This document shows positions 18,089-27,085 of a stretch of DNA of 64,000 nt, one piece after another. A program made the position numbers and the translations under genes. Under the pieces are notes generated by a model that did no database searches, was not told where the DNA came from, and saw only the letters and a program-made list of their open reading frames with translations. The DNA is taken from assembly GCA_963743035.1 (NCBI GenBank), contig CAVUOB010000006.1:1-64000 (forward strand), in the 5' to 3' direction. The stretch is from PALSA-911 sp963743035. Its GTDB lineage: Bacteria > Pseudomonadota > Alphaproteobacteria > Acetobacterales > Acetobacteraceae. Each line of letters opens with the position of its first letter. Position 1 is the stretch's first letter.

Positions 18089-18289
18089 TCAACGCGTGAA
18101 AACGAACCAGCGGTTCATCGCGGCAGCGCGGCCGGAGCAGCCGCCGCAGGGCCGGATGCCCGCAGCATAGGTGATCCGCGACATCACGGTGCCAAGGCCG
18201 ACCGGTTCGTCCCGGATGAACCCGGGCAGGCGCACCCGGTACGGCTGATCGTCACGGGTCTCGTCCGCTGCAGCTTCGGCGTCATGCAT
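18089..18289 (-). CDS. small CGGC protein
   Basis: 66 residues. The ribosome site is formed by the last codons and stop of the subtilase gene (AGGAGGTGA), 9 nt before the ATG, so translation of the two is probably coupled. The C-terminal half, GLGTVMSRITYAAGIRPCGG followed by CSGRAAAMNRW, contains a CGGC motif in a pattern I have seen in small conserved proteins, but I know no function. With no signal or membrane segment it is likely cytoplasmic. Its position between protease and PatG-like gene suggests a partner or third substrate of the maturation system. Confidence 0.7.
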   Translation of the reverse strand: MHDAEAAADETRDDQPYRVRLPGFIRDEPVGLGTVMSRITYAAGIRPCGGCSGRAAAMNRWFVFTR

Positions 18290-18295
18290 GGCGTT

Positions 18296-19177
18296 TCACC
18301 TCCTGGAACGGGTTGCCGACAGCGTCTGGTATGCGACCCACGCATTGAGCAGGGGCGGTGTCACCGTGCCTCGCCCGCCTGCGTGGGCGTTCATGAAGGC
18401 CCACCGCATCTCCGCCCCGCTGGCCGCGGGAAATTCCGACCATGCCAACGCGATCGCGCCGGTAACCAGCGGCGCCGCGACGCTGGTGCCCCGCAGCGTG
18501 GGCGATGGGCCCTGCGTCCCCAGGCTGGTAATCAGCTCCCCCGGCGCGCGCAGGCCGTTGCGCCCGATCGAATGGCCGAGATTGGTCTGGTCGATCGGCC
18601 GTGTCTGCAGGTCGCAGGCCGCCACCGGAATGACCCAGGGGTGGCCGGTGATCACCGTGCTCCCGACCGTGGCCTGGTTGCCCGCTGCCGCGACGATGAG
18701 TACGCCCCGCCGCGTCGCATGGTCCAGTGCCTGGGCCAGCGCGTGGACATCCCGCCGGGAGGACGGTTGCAGCGCCAGGCTGAGGTTCAACAGCCGCGCT
18801 CCGGCCTCGATACACTCCAGGATCGCGCCGGCGAGCGCATCTGGCGTCGCCGCCGGCGGCTGAAGATCCCCCGCGGCGGCTTCGGCAAAAACCGGTCGGA
18901 CCAACAGGGTGCAGTCCGGACAGATGCCAGGCGCGGTGGAACCGCGCCTGGCACAGAGCATGCCGGCCACGAAGGTTCCGTGCTGACAGGCGCTGCTGGA
19001 GGCTTGGGCGCAAACCCCCTGCAGCGCGCCAGGGACTTCCCGTATGCTCGCGTCCGTAAGGTCGGCATGGCCAATGGCTACGGGACCATCGATGATCCCA
19101 AGAATGATCGCCCGCGAACCACGGGTCACCGCCATCAATTGCGTTAGCCTGACGAGATCGAGAGCCGCACTGGTCAT
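18296..19177 (-). CDS. cytoplasmic subtilase, PatA/PatG-like maturation protease
   Basis: 293 residues with a complete S8 triad: Asp30 in ILGIIDGPVAIGHADL, His66 in CQHGTFVAGMLCA, Ser232 in GTSVAAPLVTG, and the oxyanion Asn167 in AAAGNQA. There is no signal peptide or pro-domain, so it should work in the cytoplasm, as the cyanobactin proteases PatA/PatG do. It is the first gene of the unit, and its stop overlaps the ribosome site of the 66-aa gene. The proposed job is cleavage of the leader or C-terminus of the downstream Cys-rich precursors. Extra Cys near C86/C89 (ICPDC) may bind metal. Confidence 0.82.
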   Translation of the reverse strand: MTSAALDLVRLTQLMAVTRGSRAIILGIIDGPVAIGHADLTDASIREVPGALQGVCAQASSSACQHGTFVAGMLCARRGSTAPGICPDCTLLVRPVFAEAAAGDLQPPAATPDALAGAILECIEAGARLLNLSLALQPSSRRDVHALAQALDHATRRGVLIVAAAGNQATVGSTVITGHPWVIPVAACDLQTRPIDQTNLGHSIGRNGLRAPGELITSLGTQGPSPTLRGTSVAAPLVTGAIALAWSEFPAASGAEMRWAFMNAHAGGRGTVTPPLLNAWVAYQTLSATRSRR

Positions 19178-19393
19178 GGGCCGAGGCCCTTTTCAGGCTG
19201 CCGCCATATTGGATCGGGCCGTCATGAACGCGGACAGCCGAACCCGTAGCCCTGCTCGTTTCAGGTCCACCAGCATACAGACGCAATGCACGGAACAATA
19301 TTCAAATCTGTGTGGCCGGGGCGTCGTCTGCCACTCACATTCGCCGGGTCGCCTGAGCCGACATCCCCAGGTGGATGGCCGGGCCGTCCGGAT

Positions 19394-20513
19394 CTACCGG
19401 CTGATCGCCACCGGCTGAATGCGGCTGCCGTCGCCGATCTCGTCGGGCAGGTTCACCGCGATCTTCTGGCCCACGCTCGCGCCTTCCTTCAGGCTGGCGC
19501 GCGTGCCGTCGGATGCCGCCAGCTTCACCGGGCGGATATGCACCGTGTTGTCGTCGCCGACATCGGCGATGAACGTGCCGCTGCCGCGCGTCAGCAGCGC
19601 GGCGACGGGGATCTGGGGATAGCTGTCGATCGGCACGTGCAACGTCACATAGGCGAAGCTGCCGGGCACCAGGAAGCCGCTGGAATTATCCACCTCCAGC
19701 TCCACGAACAGCGTGCGCGTGCGCGGATCGAGCTGCCCGGAAGTGCGCGCCACCTTCGCCTGAACCTTGCGCTCGCTGTTGGCGCCGTCGGTCACGTCGG
19801 CGATGTCGCCGACATGCACATAGGGCACGTCGCGCTGCTCCACATAGACGTTTACCCGCAGCCTGCTGGCGTCGGCGATGGTCAGCACCGGCTGGGAGCT
19901 GGTCTGGTTGGCGGCGGCGTTCTGCACCAGCGCGCCGGGATCGATGAACCGCGCGGTGATCGTGCCGTCGAACGGCGCGCGCAGGATCTCGTAGGATTTC
20001 AGCGTGGCGAGCTCCGCCACGCGGGCGGTGGCGACGCGGAAATCGGTCTGCGCCTGGTCCGCCGCCTGCACGGACATGTTGCCGTGGCCGACCAGTTGCT
20101 GCGCCCGCTCGGCATTGCGCCGCTTGTTCTCGAGATCCGTCACCGCGCTGCGGAACTGGTTGTCGGTTTCCGCCGATTCGATTTCCGCCAGCACGTCGCC
20201 GGCCTTCACCGTGTCGCCGCGGTCCACCGAGATCGACTTCAGATAGCCGCCGATCTTGCCGTAGACCGTCGCGGTCAGGTACGGCCGCGCATCGCCCAGC
20301 AGCGTGATCAGCCGCTCCTTCGGCCCCTGCTGGACGGTCACCACCTGCACCTTCGGTCCGCGCTCCACGGTGTCGGCCAGCGCCTTGGACGCGGCGCTGA
20401 GATCGGCGCCGCGTTGCTGCCAGATCACGAAGACCACCAGCGCCGCGCCGCCGACGACCAGCAGCCCGGTCAGATACAGCGGCGAATGAACGCAATCGGC
20501 TAGTGGCTGCCAT
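19394..20513 (-). pseudogene. RND efflux periplasmic adaptor (HlyD/AcrA type), frameshifted near its N-terminus
   Basis: The ATG at 20513 overlaps the TAG of the permease gene (ATGGCAGCCACTAG), typical of coupled translation. Reading MAATSRLRS, the frame must slip by one base near 20490 to enter PLYLTGLLVVGGAALVVFVI, the N-terminal membrane anchor. From there the adaptor is intact to 19394: barrel-sandwich hybrid parts (ATVYGKIGGYLKSISVDRGD, ILRAPFDGTITARFIDPGAL), a coiled-coil hairpin between them, and a membrane-proximal end (IPVAALLTRGSGTFIADVGD). The protein would link the inner-membrane pump to an outer-membrane channel. A single extra base is the only defect. Confidence 0.75.
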
Positions 20514-23500
20514 GCGGTGGGTCTCCATGCGCCAGATTGATGTGTCCGGAGGGCGGCGCGCCGGCCGCCTCGGCCTCGAAGCGCGCGTCCAGCGTATGCA
20601 GGCTCGGCGGGCTGCGGCGCAGCAGGGTGTAGAAGATCGGCACGAGGAACAGCGTCGCAAGCGTTGCCAGCAGCAGGCCGCCGATCACCGCGCGGCCGAG
20701 CGGGGCGTTCTGCTCGCCGCCGTCGCCGAGGCCGAGCGCCATCGGCACCATGCCGATGATCATCGCCAGCGCCGTCATCAGGATCGGCCGCAGCCGGGTC
20801 TTGCCGGCCTCGATCACGGCCTCCAGCGCCGAGCTGTCGTGGCGCGCGCGCAGGTCGTTGGCGAAGCTCACCACCAGGATCGAGTTGGAAACCGAAATGC
20901 CGATGGTCATGATCGCGCCCATCAGCAATTCGACGTTGATCGTGGTGCTGGCTCAGCGCCAGCATCCAGATGATGCCGACCAGCGCGCCGGGCACCGCCA
21001 TCATGATGATGAACGGATCGACCCAGGACTGGAACAGGATCACCAGCAGCGCGTAGACCAGGACGATGGCGATCAGACATGCCCAGCGCCAGGCTGCTGA
21101 ACGAGGCCTGCATCACCTCGTTCTGGCCGCGGATGTTGATCTTGCGTGGTGATCGGCAGGTCCTTGCTCACCTCGCGATCGCCCGCTGGATATCGGCTGC
21201 AACCGATCCGAGGTCGCGCCCGTCGATATTCGTCGGCGATGTCGATGACCCGCTGCACCGTGTAGTGGTTGACCGATTCCAGGCTGGAGTGCGGATAGAT
21301 GCTGGCGATGTCGCCCAGCCGCATCGGCGGATGCCGCGGGCAGGGCGGTGGTCGACGTTCCCCGAGCTGTCGCGGGCGGCTGACCGGCGTGTCCAGCAGG
21401 TCGGACAATTCGTTGATCCGGTTGATCGGCGTCTGCACCGCCACCGATGTAGTTCACGTTGTTCTGCGGGATTGAGGAAGAAGCTCGGCGCCACCAGCGC
21501 GCTGGAGGACAGCGAGGTCAGCATGTTGTTGGCGACGTCGCGCTGCGAGATCGCCCAGCTTCGCCGCGCGCAGCCGGTCCACGTCGATCTGCAGCGACGG
21601 GATAGTTCAGCACCTGCACCAGATGCGGATCGGCGACGCCGGGAATGCGCTGCAGCTTGCGCAGCAATTGCTGGCTGAGCCCGTAGGCGCGGTCGAAATT
21701 GGCGTCCTGGATCTGGATGTCGATCGGCGCGGACAGGCCGAAATTCAGCACCTGGCTGACGATATCCGCGGTCTGGAAATAGAACAGGCTGCCGGGGAAC
21801 TGCCCGGGCAATTGGGCGCGGATGGCGCGGATATAGTCGATCGTCGGATGGTGTCCGGGCTTCAGCGAAACCAGAATTTCGCTGTCCATCGCGGCCGACG
21901 TTGTCGCTGGGAACGAAGGCCAGGTTGAACGACGACGGCACGCCGATATTGTCGTTGATCGTGTCGATCTCGTCGGCCGGGATGATCTTGCGGATGCTGT
22001 CCTCGACCTGCGAGCACCGCGACCTCGGTCTGTTCGATGCTTGGTGCCGGGCGGGCCGCGGTAGTGCAGCTTGATGATGCCGACATCCGCGGTGGGGAAG
22101 AAATCCGTGCCGATCAGCGTGGCCAGCCCGCCACTGACCACCAGCAGCGCGACGGTGCAGGCCAGCAGGAAGCCGCGCCGCGCCAGCGCGCCTTCCAGCG
22201 CCCGCCCGTAAGCGCCGCGCAGCCTGTCGAACATCCGGTCGAACGCCGCGAAAATGCCCTTGGGCGCGCCATGATGCTGTTCCCCGGCCAGCAGGTAGCG
22301 CGCGAAGGCCGGCACGACGGTGAAGGACAATACGTAGGACGCCAGCATGCACAGCACGACGGTGATCGCCAGCGGGATGAACAGGAAGCGCGCGACGCCG
22401 AACAGCATCACCACCGGAAAGAACACGATGCAGATCGCCAGCGTCGCCACGGTCAGCGGCTGGATCACTTCCGAGGTGCCGTCCAGGATCGCCACGGTCA
22501 GCGGCTTTCCCAAAGCGAGGTTGCGGTGGATGTTCTCGATCGTGACCGTGGCATTGTCCACCAGCAGCCCGATCGCCAGCGCCAGCCCGCCGAGCGTCAT
22601 CAGGTTGATCGACTGCCCGGTCAGGAACAGGCCCATGATCCCGGCGAAGATCGACAGCGGGATGGAGACCGACACGATCACCGTGTTCCGCCAGCTGCCG
22701 AGGAAGATCAGGATCATCAGCGACACCAGGATGGAGGAGATGATCGCCTCCTGGATCACGTTCTCCACCGCCGCGCGCACGAACACCGACTGGTCGAAAT
22801 CGATCTTCAGATCGAGCCCGTTCGGCGCCGCCGCCTGGATTTCCGGCAGCGCCTCCTTGGCCGCGTCCACCACGGCCAGCGTGGAGGCATCGGCATGCTT
22901 GAGGATGGCCAGGTAGACCGCGCGCTTGCCGTTCACGTGCACGATGTTGCCCTGCACGGCGAAGCTGTCGGTGACCTTGGCGACATCGCCCAAGGTCACC
23001 GGCGCGCCGTTGAACACGCCGATCGGCAGGTTGTTGAACCGCTCCACCGAGGGCGGGCTGGAGTTCAACTGGACATTGTATTCCCGCTCGCCGATCCGCG
23101 CGGTTCCCGCCGGCACGATCACGTTGGAGGCCTGCAGCGCGTTCACCACGTCGGTCGGCGTGAAGCCCTTGGCCACCAGCAGGGCGGGATCGAGGTCGAC
23201 GGTGATCTGGCGCGACTTGCCGCCGAACGGGGCCGGGCGTGGACAGGCCGGGAATGGTGAACAGCCGGATACGGATGAAGTTCAGGCTGTAGTCGAAGAT
23301 CTGCTGCTCCGACAGCGTCTTGGACGACAGCGTCATCTGCGCCACCGGCACATTGGACGCGTTGAACTGGATCACCGCCGGCGGCGTCATCCCCGGCGGC
23401 GCGCTGCGCAGGATGGAGCTGTTCACCGTGGAGATCTGCGCGATCGCCGCGCCGATCTCCGTTCCCGGCTGGAAATAGACCTTGAGGATGCCGACGCCGG

Positions 23501-23762
23501 GAATGGACTGGCTCTCGATCCGCTCGATGCCGTTCACCGTGGTGGAATAGGCGCGTTCGCTGATGAACACGACGCGCCGTTCCATGTCCTCGGTGGTCAG
23601 CCCCGGATAGTTCCAGACCACGAGCACGACGGGGATGTCGATGACCGGGAAGATGTCGACGATCATGCGGGTGATGGACAGCGCGCCCATCATCAGAATG
23701 AGCAGCGCGGCGATGGCGGACGTGTAGGGCCGGCGCAGGGCGATGCGCACGAGTCCGATCAT
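20500..23762 (-). pseudogene. RND efflux permease (AcrB/MdtB-like) with many +1 frameshifts
   Basis: The start MIGLVRIALRRPYTSAIAAL and the next ~175 residues are intact, as is a central block (23176 to about 22045) with the pump signatures ALAIGLLVDNATVTIENIHR and VVMLFGVARFLFIPLAITVV. The C-terminus (20928-20500, GAIMTIGISVSNSILVVSFA...) is also intact. Between these, the natural protein can be followed only by hopping frames, each time by removing one extra base, near 23233, 22042, 22012, 21896, 21600, 21552, 21469, 21444, 21383, 21352, 21328, 21231, 21177, 21146, 21077 and 20948. Removing them gives one full-length pump of about 1,070 residues. All changes are insertions. The gene is either very recently destroyed or the consensus is locally poor. 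The substrate is unknown. Confidence 0.75.
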
Positions 23763-23915
23763 CTATTCATGTCTCCCGGCTTGCAGAATTGTAATCGTTG
23801 GCACCGAAGCGGCCGTCTGCCAAGGGGGCAGGTGGCGCCTGGGCGTGGCGGATATTTTGCGCGCCACCCCGGAAATGCGGGCCGGACCGGTTGCCGCGGG
23901 CAATGCCCTGCCGCT

Positions 23916-24089
23916 ATGCAAGGTACGGCGGCCCTGCTGGTGCCGTTCGGCAGCCTGCTACGCGAGGCGACTGGCGACTGGCCGGTGGTGCTGTATCTGG
24001 CGGCGGCGGTCAATCAGCTGGCGGCGGTGCTGGCGCTGTTCGTGGTGAAGCCGATGCGCCGCCGGTCCGCCGGTTCATCCGCCACTTGA
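23916..24089 (+). pseudogene. C-terminal remnant of an OxlT-like MFS transporter
   Basis: The frame from 23916 reads MQGTAALLVPFGSLLREATG, then DWPVVLYLAAAVNQLAAVLA, then LFVVKPMRR. It matches the last two helices of OFA-family (oxalate/formate antiporter-like) MFS permeases, where KGTA.LLVP and a C-terminal VLKP are usual. Nothing upstream continues the protein, so only the tail survives, next to an intact MFS gene. It could be left from a rearrangement that brought the RND operon here. Confidence 0.55.
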
Positions 24090-24165
24090 TGGAAGCGCAT
24101 GCGGCGGACAGGATGGCGGCGCCGGCGTTCCCGTCTGATGGCGGGATGAAGGAGGGCAGGGCACG

Positions 24166-25461
24166 ATGACCACACGCGCATTGCCGGCCCTGCTGATCCG
24201 CCGCCTGCCGCTGTTCTATGGCTGGGTCGTGCTGCTCTGCGCCTGCTGCGCCGGCTTCGCGCGCCAGGGTGGCGCGGTCGCCACGCTGTCCATCTTCGTC
24301 GCGCCGATGACCCAGGAGTTCGGCTGGTCGCGCGCCGCGCTGTCCGGCGCGGTTTCGATCGGCGGCGTGCTGGCGGCGCTGACCTCGCCACGGCTGGGTC
24401 CGGTGCTGGATCGCCAGGGGGCGCGGCTGGTGCTGTGCCTGGCCGTGCTGGGAACCGCCGCGGCGACGATGCTGCTGTCGCTGACCACGGCGCTGGCGTG
24501 GTTCTATGCCATGTTCTGCATCGCCCGGATGAACTTCGCCGGGCCGTTCGACCTCGGCATCTATGGCGCGGTGAACAACTGGTTCGTGGCGCGGCGGAGT
24601 TTCGCGATCTCGATCGCCTCGGTGGCGCAGATGTCCGGCCTGGTGATCCTGCCGCTGATCGCGCAGGCGGCGATGCTGGCCGGCGGCTGGCGCGCCGGCT
24701 GGCTGGCGGTCGGCGCCGCGGTTCTGGTGGTTGGTTTCATCCCCAACTGGTTGCTGATGGTGCGCCGACCGGAGGATGTCGGCCTGTTGCCCGACGGCGG
24801 CGCGCGCACCCGGGAGCGCGGCAAACCCGCCGCCGCTGCGCCGGTTGAGCCCGCCTTTTCCCGCGCCGAGGCGCTGCGCACGCCGGCCTTCTGGCTGCTC
24901 GCGCTGTTCACGCTGTTCGCCTATCCCGTGCAGGCCGGCGTCAGCCTGCACCAGGCGCCGTTCCTGATCGAGCGCGGCCTGAGCCCGACGATGGCGGCCA
25001 CCGTGGTCAGCTTCTTCTCGCTGCTCTCCGGCGTTTCCAGTCTGGCCTATGGTTTCTGGCCCAGGCGGTGGCCGATCCGCTTTGCGCTGGTGCTGACCGG
25101 CGTGCTGCTCGCCGGCGGCGTCATCGCGCTGTCGGCGATCGCCGTGCCCTGGCAGGCCTATCTGGCCGCCGCGATCTTCGGCACCGGCATCGGCGGGTTG
25201 TTCACGGTGTTGCCGATCGCCTGGGCCGATTATTTCGGCCGGCGCAGCTACGGCGCCATCCGCGGCATCGCGCTGACGGTGCAGGTGCTGGCGCAGGCCG
25301 CCGGCCCGCTGCTGTCGGGCGTGCTGCGCGACGCCACCGGTAGTTACGAACGCTCCCTGCAATGCTTTGCGGTGCTGTCCTGCCTCAGCGTCCTCGCCGC
25401 GCTGCTTGGCCGCAGGCCGGCCGCGCCATCCGATGGACAGCCGCATCGGGCCGCCGCATGA
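24166..25461 (+). CDS. MFS transporter (monocarboxylate-permease-like)
   Basis: 431 residues with about 12 hydrophobic segments. It begins RRLPLFYGWVVLLCACCAGFARQG, followed by VAPMTQEFGWSRAALSGAVS, the usual opening of the MCT/OFA-like MFS group in proteobacteria. A central basic loop (RTRERGKPAAAAP) separates the two halves. The substrate is probably a small organic acid but cannot be read from the sequence. It ends 31 bp before the GST gene and may be co-transcribed with it. Confidence 0.85.
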   Translation: MTTRALPALLIRRLPLFYGWVVLLCACCAGFARQGGAVATLSIFVAPMTQEFGWSRAALSGAVSIGGVLAALTSPRLGPVLDRQGARLVLCLAVLGTAAATMLLSLTTALAWFYAMFCIARMNFAGPFDLGIYGAVNNWFVARRSFAISIASVAQMSGLVILPLIAQAAMLAGGWRAGWLAVGAAVLVVGFIPNWLLMVRRPEDVGLLPDGGARTRERGKPAAAAPVEPAFSRAEALRTPAFWLLALFTLFAYPVQAGVSLHQAPFLIERGLSPTMAATVVSFFSLLSGVSSLAYGFWPRRWPIRFALVLTGVLLAGGVIALSAIAVPWQAYLAAAIFGTGIGGLFTVLPIAWADYFGRRSYGAIRGIALTVQVLAQAAGPLLSGVLRDATGSYERSLQCFAVLSCLSVLAALLGRRPAAPSDGQPHRAAA

Positions 25462-25492
25462 TTTGCGCCCCCTTCAGCCGGAGCTTTCCGCC

Positions 25493-26194
25493 ATGACCCA
25501 GGCCCCCAGCCGCGTCCTGTACGACCTTGCCGGCGCCGATCCGGCCCGCCGCTTCAGCCCGTATTGCTGGCGCACCCGCATGGCGCTGGCACACAAGGGG
25601 CTGGAGGTGGACACGATCCCCTGGCGCTTCACCGAAAAGGACGTCATCGCCTTCTCCGGCCAGGGCCGCGTGCCGGTGCTGGTCGATGGCACGACAACGA
25701 TTTACGATTCCTGGGATATCGCCGTGCATCTGGAGGCGAGCTACCCCGACCGTCCGTCCCTGTTCGGCGGGCCTGCCGGCATGGCGGTGACGCGTTTCGT
25801 CAATGCCTGGGCGGACCGCATGCTGCACCCCGCGCTCGCGCCGCTGATCATCGTCGACATCCTCTCGCATCTGCACGAGAAGGACCGGCCCTATTTCCGC
25901 TCCTCGCGGGAAAAGGCGTTCGGCCGGAAGCTGGAGGATGTGATGGCCGACCGGGACACGCGCGTGCATGCGTTCCGCCAGGTGCTGGAGCCGCTGCGCA
26001 CGCTGCTGCGCACGCAGGATTTCGTCGCCGGCGAGGCACCCGCCTATGCCGACTACATTCCGTTCGGCTCCCTGCAATGGGCGCGCGCCATCAGTCCGTT
26101 CCAGCTGCTGGAGGCGGACGACCCCGTCCATGCCTGGCGTGAGCGCCTGCTGGACGCGCATGGCGGCCTGGCGCGCAATACGCCAGCCTATTAA
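25493..26194 (+). CDS. glutathione S-transferase family protein (beta-etherase LigE-like)
   Basis: 233 residues from ATG 25493 (GGAG site upstream); the in-frame extension into the MFS gene is not protein-like. The N-terminal thioredoxin-like domain contains FSPYCWRTRMALAHKGLEVD and GRVPVLVDGTTTIYDSWDIA (the cis-Pro and glutathione-binding region). The helical C-terminal domain follows. The SPYCWRTRMALAHKGL opening is like the LigE group of lignin beta-etherases. The role could be cleavage or isomerisation of an aromatic ether or other conjugate, with the upstream MFS as importer; that link is inference. Confidence 0.8.
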   Translation: MTQAPSRVLYDLAGADPARRFSPYCWRTRMALAHKGLEVDTIPWRFTEKDVIAFSGQGRVPVLVDGTTTIYDSWDIAVHLEASYPDRPSLFGGPAGMAVTRFVNAWADRMLHPALAPLIIVDILSHLHEKDRPYFRSSREKAFGRKLEDVMADRDTRVHAFRQVLEPLRTLLRTQDFVAGEAPAYADYIPFGSLQWARAISPFQLLEADDPVHAWRERLLDAHGGLARNTPAY

Positions 26195-26358
26195 GCGCAG
26201 TTCCGTTTCTCACGCCGGCTGGCGGGCCGCGGGTCGCATGGTCGCCGACTGTCCGCAATGGCAATCCGGCGTCCCGCCCTGGGCCGGCGCAGTAGGGGGC
26301 TTTCCACGAGGGATACGGCAGCGCCAAGATGCGGCCCCATTCCATGCGGAGGCTGCCG

Positions 26359-26673
26359 GTGTACATTGCGATGAACCAATTCAAGGTGCGCCCCGAGGAG
26401 CAGGAGGCGTTCCGGACCCGCTGGCTGGAGCGCGATGTCTATCTGAAGACCGTGCCCGGCTTCGTCAGCTTCCATCTGCTGAAGGGACCGGAGCGCGACG
26501 ACCATGTGCTGTACGCCTCGCACACGGTATGGGCATCCTATGAGAGCTTCCAGGACTGGACGCGTTCGGAGCAGTTCCGCGCCGCCCATGCCGGCGCGGG
26601 CGGGGGCCGCAGCCTGACGCTGTCGCATCCGGAGTTCGAGGGGTTCGAGGTGCTGCAGGAAATCAACGCCTGA
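26359..26673 (+). CDS. antibiotic biosynthesis monooxygenase-fold protein (IsdG-like)
   Basis: 104 residues from GTG 26359, chosen because GGAGG lies about 6 nt upstream and because the conserved family start YIAMNQFKVRPEEQEAFRTR follows directly. Further conserved features are PGFVSFHLLKGP, YASHTVWASYESFQDWTRSE and FRAAHAG, the pattern of the ABM/heme-degrading monooxygenase family. It is likely a small dimeric ferredoxin-fold enzyme. It may degrade heme or oxidise a quinol, and the sequence alone does not decide. It stands alone, 164 bp after the GST gene. Confidence 0.78.
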   Translation: MYIAMNQFKVRPEEQEAFRTRWLERDVYLKTVPGFVSFHLLKGPERDDHVLYASHTVWASYESFQDWTRSEQFRAAHAGAGGGRSLTLSHPEFEGFEVLQEINA

Positions 26674-26777
26674 CCATGTGCGGGCAGGGGGCTGCGGGCA
26701 GGCGGGCCGCGCCGGGCGTGCGGCGCCGGCGCGCCGGCCGAATGCTTTGAACGCGGGTGTCGGGAGATTTTTCCCGC

Positions 26778-26853
26778 TGGCTCCCGGAGTAGGACTCGAA
26801 CCTACGACCGAGCGATTAACAGTCGCTTGCTCTACCAACTGAGCTATCCGGGA
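26778..26853 (-). tRNA. tRNA-Asn(GTT)
   Basis: A full cloverleaf on the minus strand. Acceptor TCCCGGA pairs with TCCGGGA, discriminator G, encoded CCA. D-loop sequence is AGCTCAGTTGGTAGAGC, anticodon loop CTGTTAA (anticodon GTT), T-arm GTAGGTTCGAGTCCTAC. The anticodon gives Asn. Confidence 0.95.
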
Positions 26854-27085
26854 ACAGCGGGCGCACCCTATAGCGAAGCCTTCGTCCGGACGCAAATCGT
26901 GCCGCTGCGGCCCCGATGCGCGTCCTGCTCATGCCCGGCGCGGCGGGGGCATCGGGTGCGGGGTGGGCGGCTCAAACCCAGGGAAACCGGCGGGATCGGC
27001 AGGAGCCGGACCGCCTGCCGTACCGGTGCGGCCAGGGGGTCGGCCTGCGCGAATCGCGGCGGGTGAGGCCCGCAGAATTCGGCAG

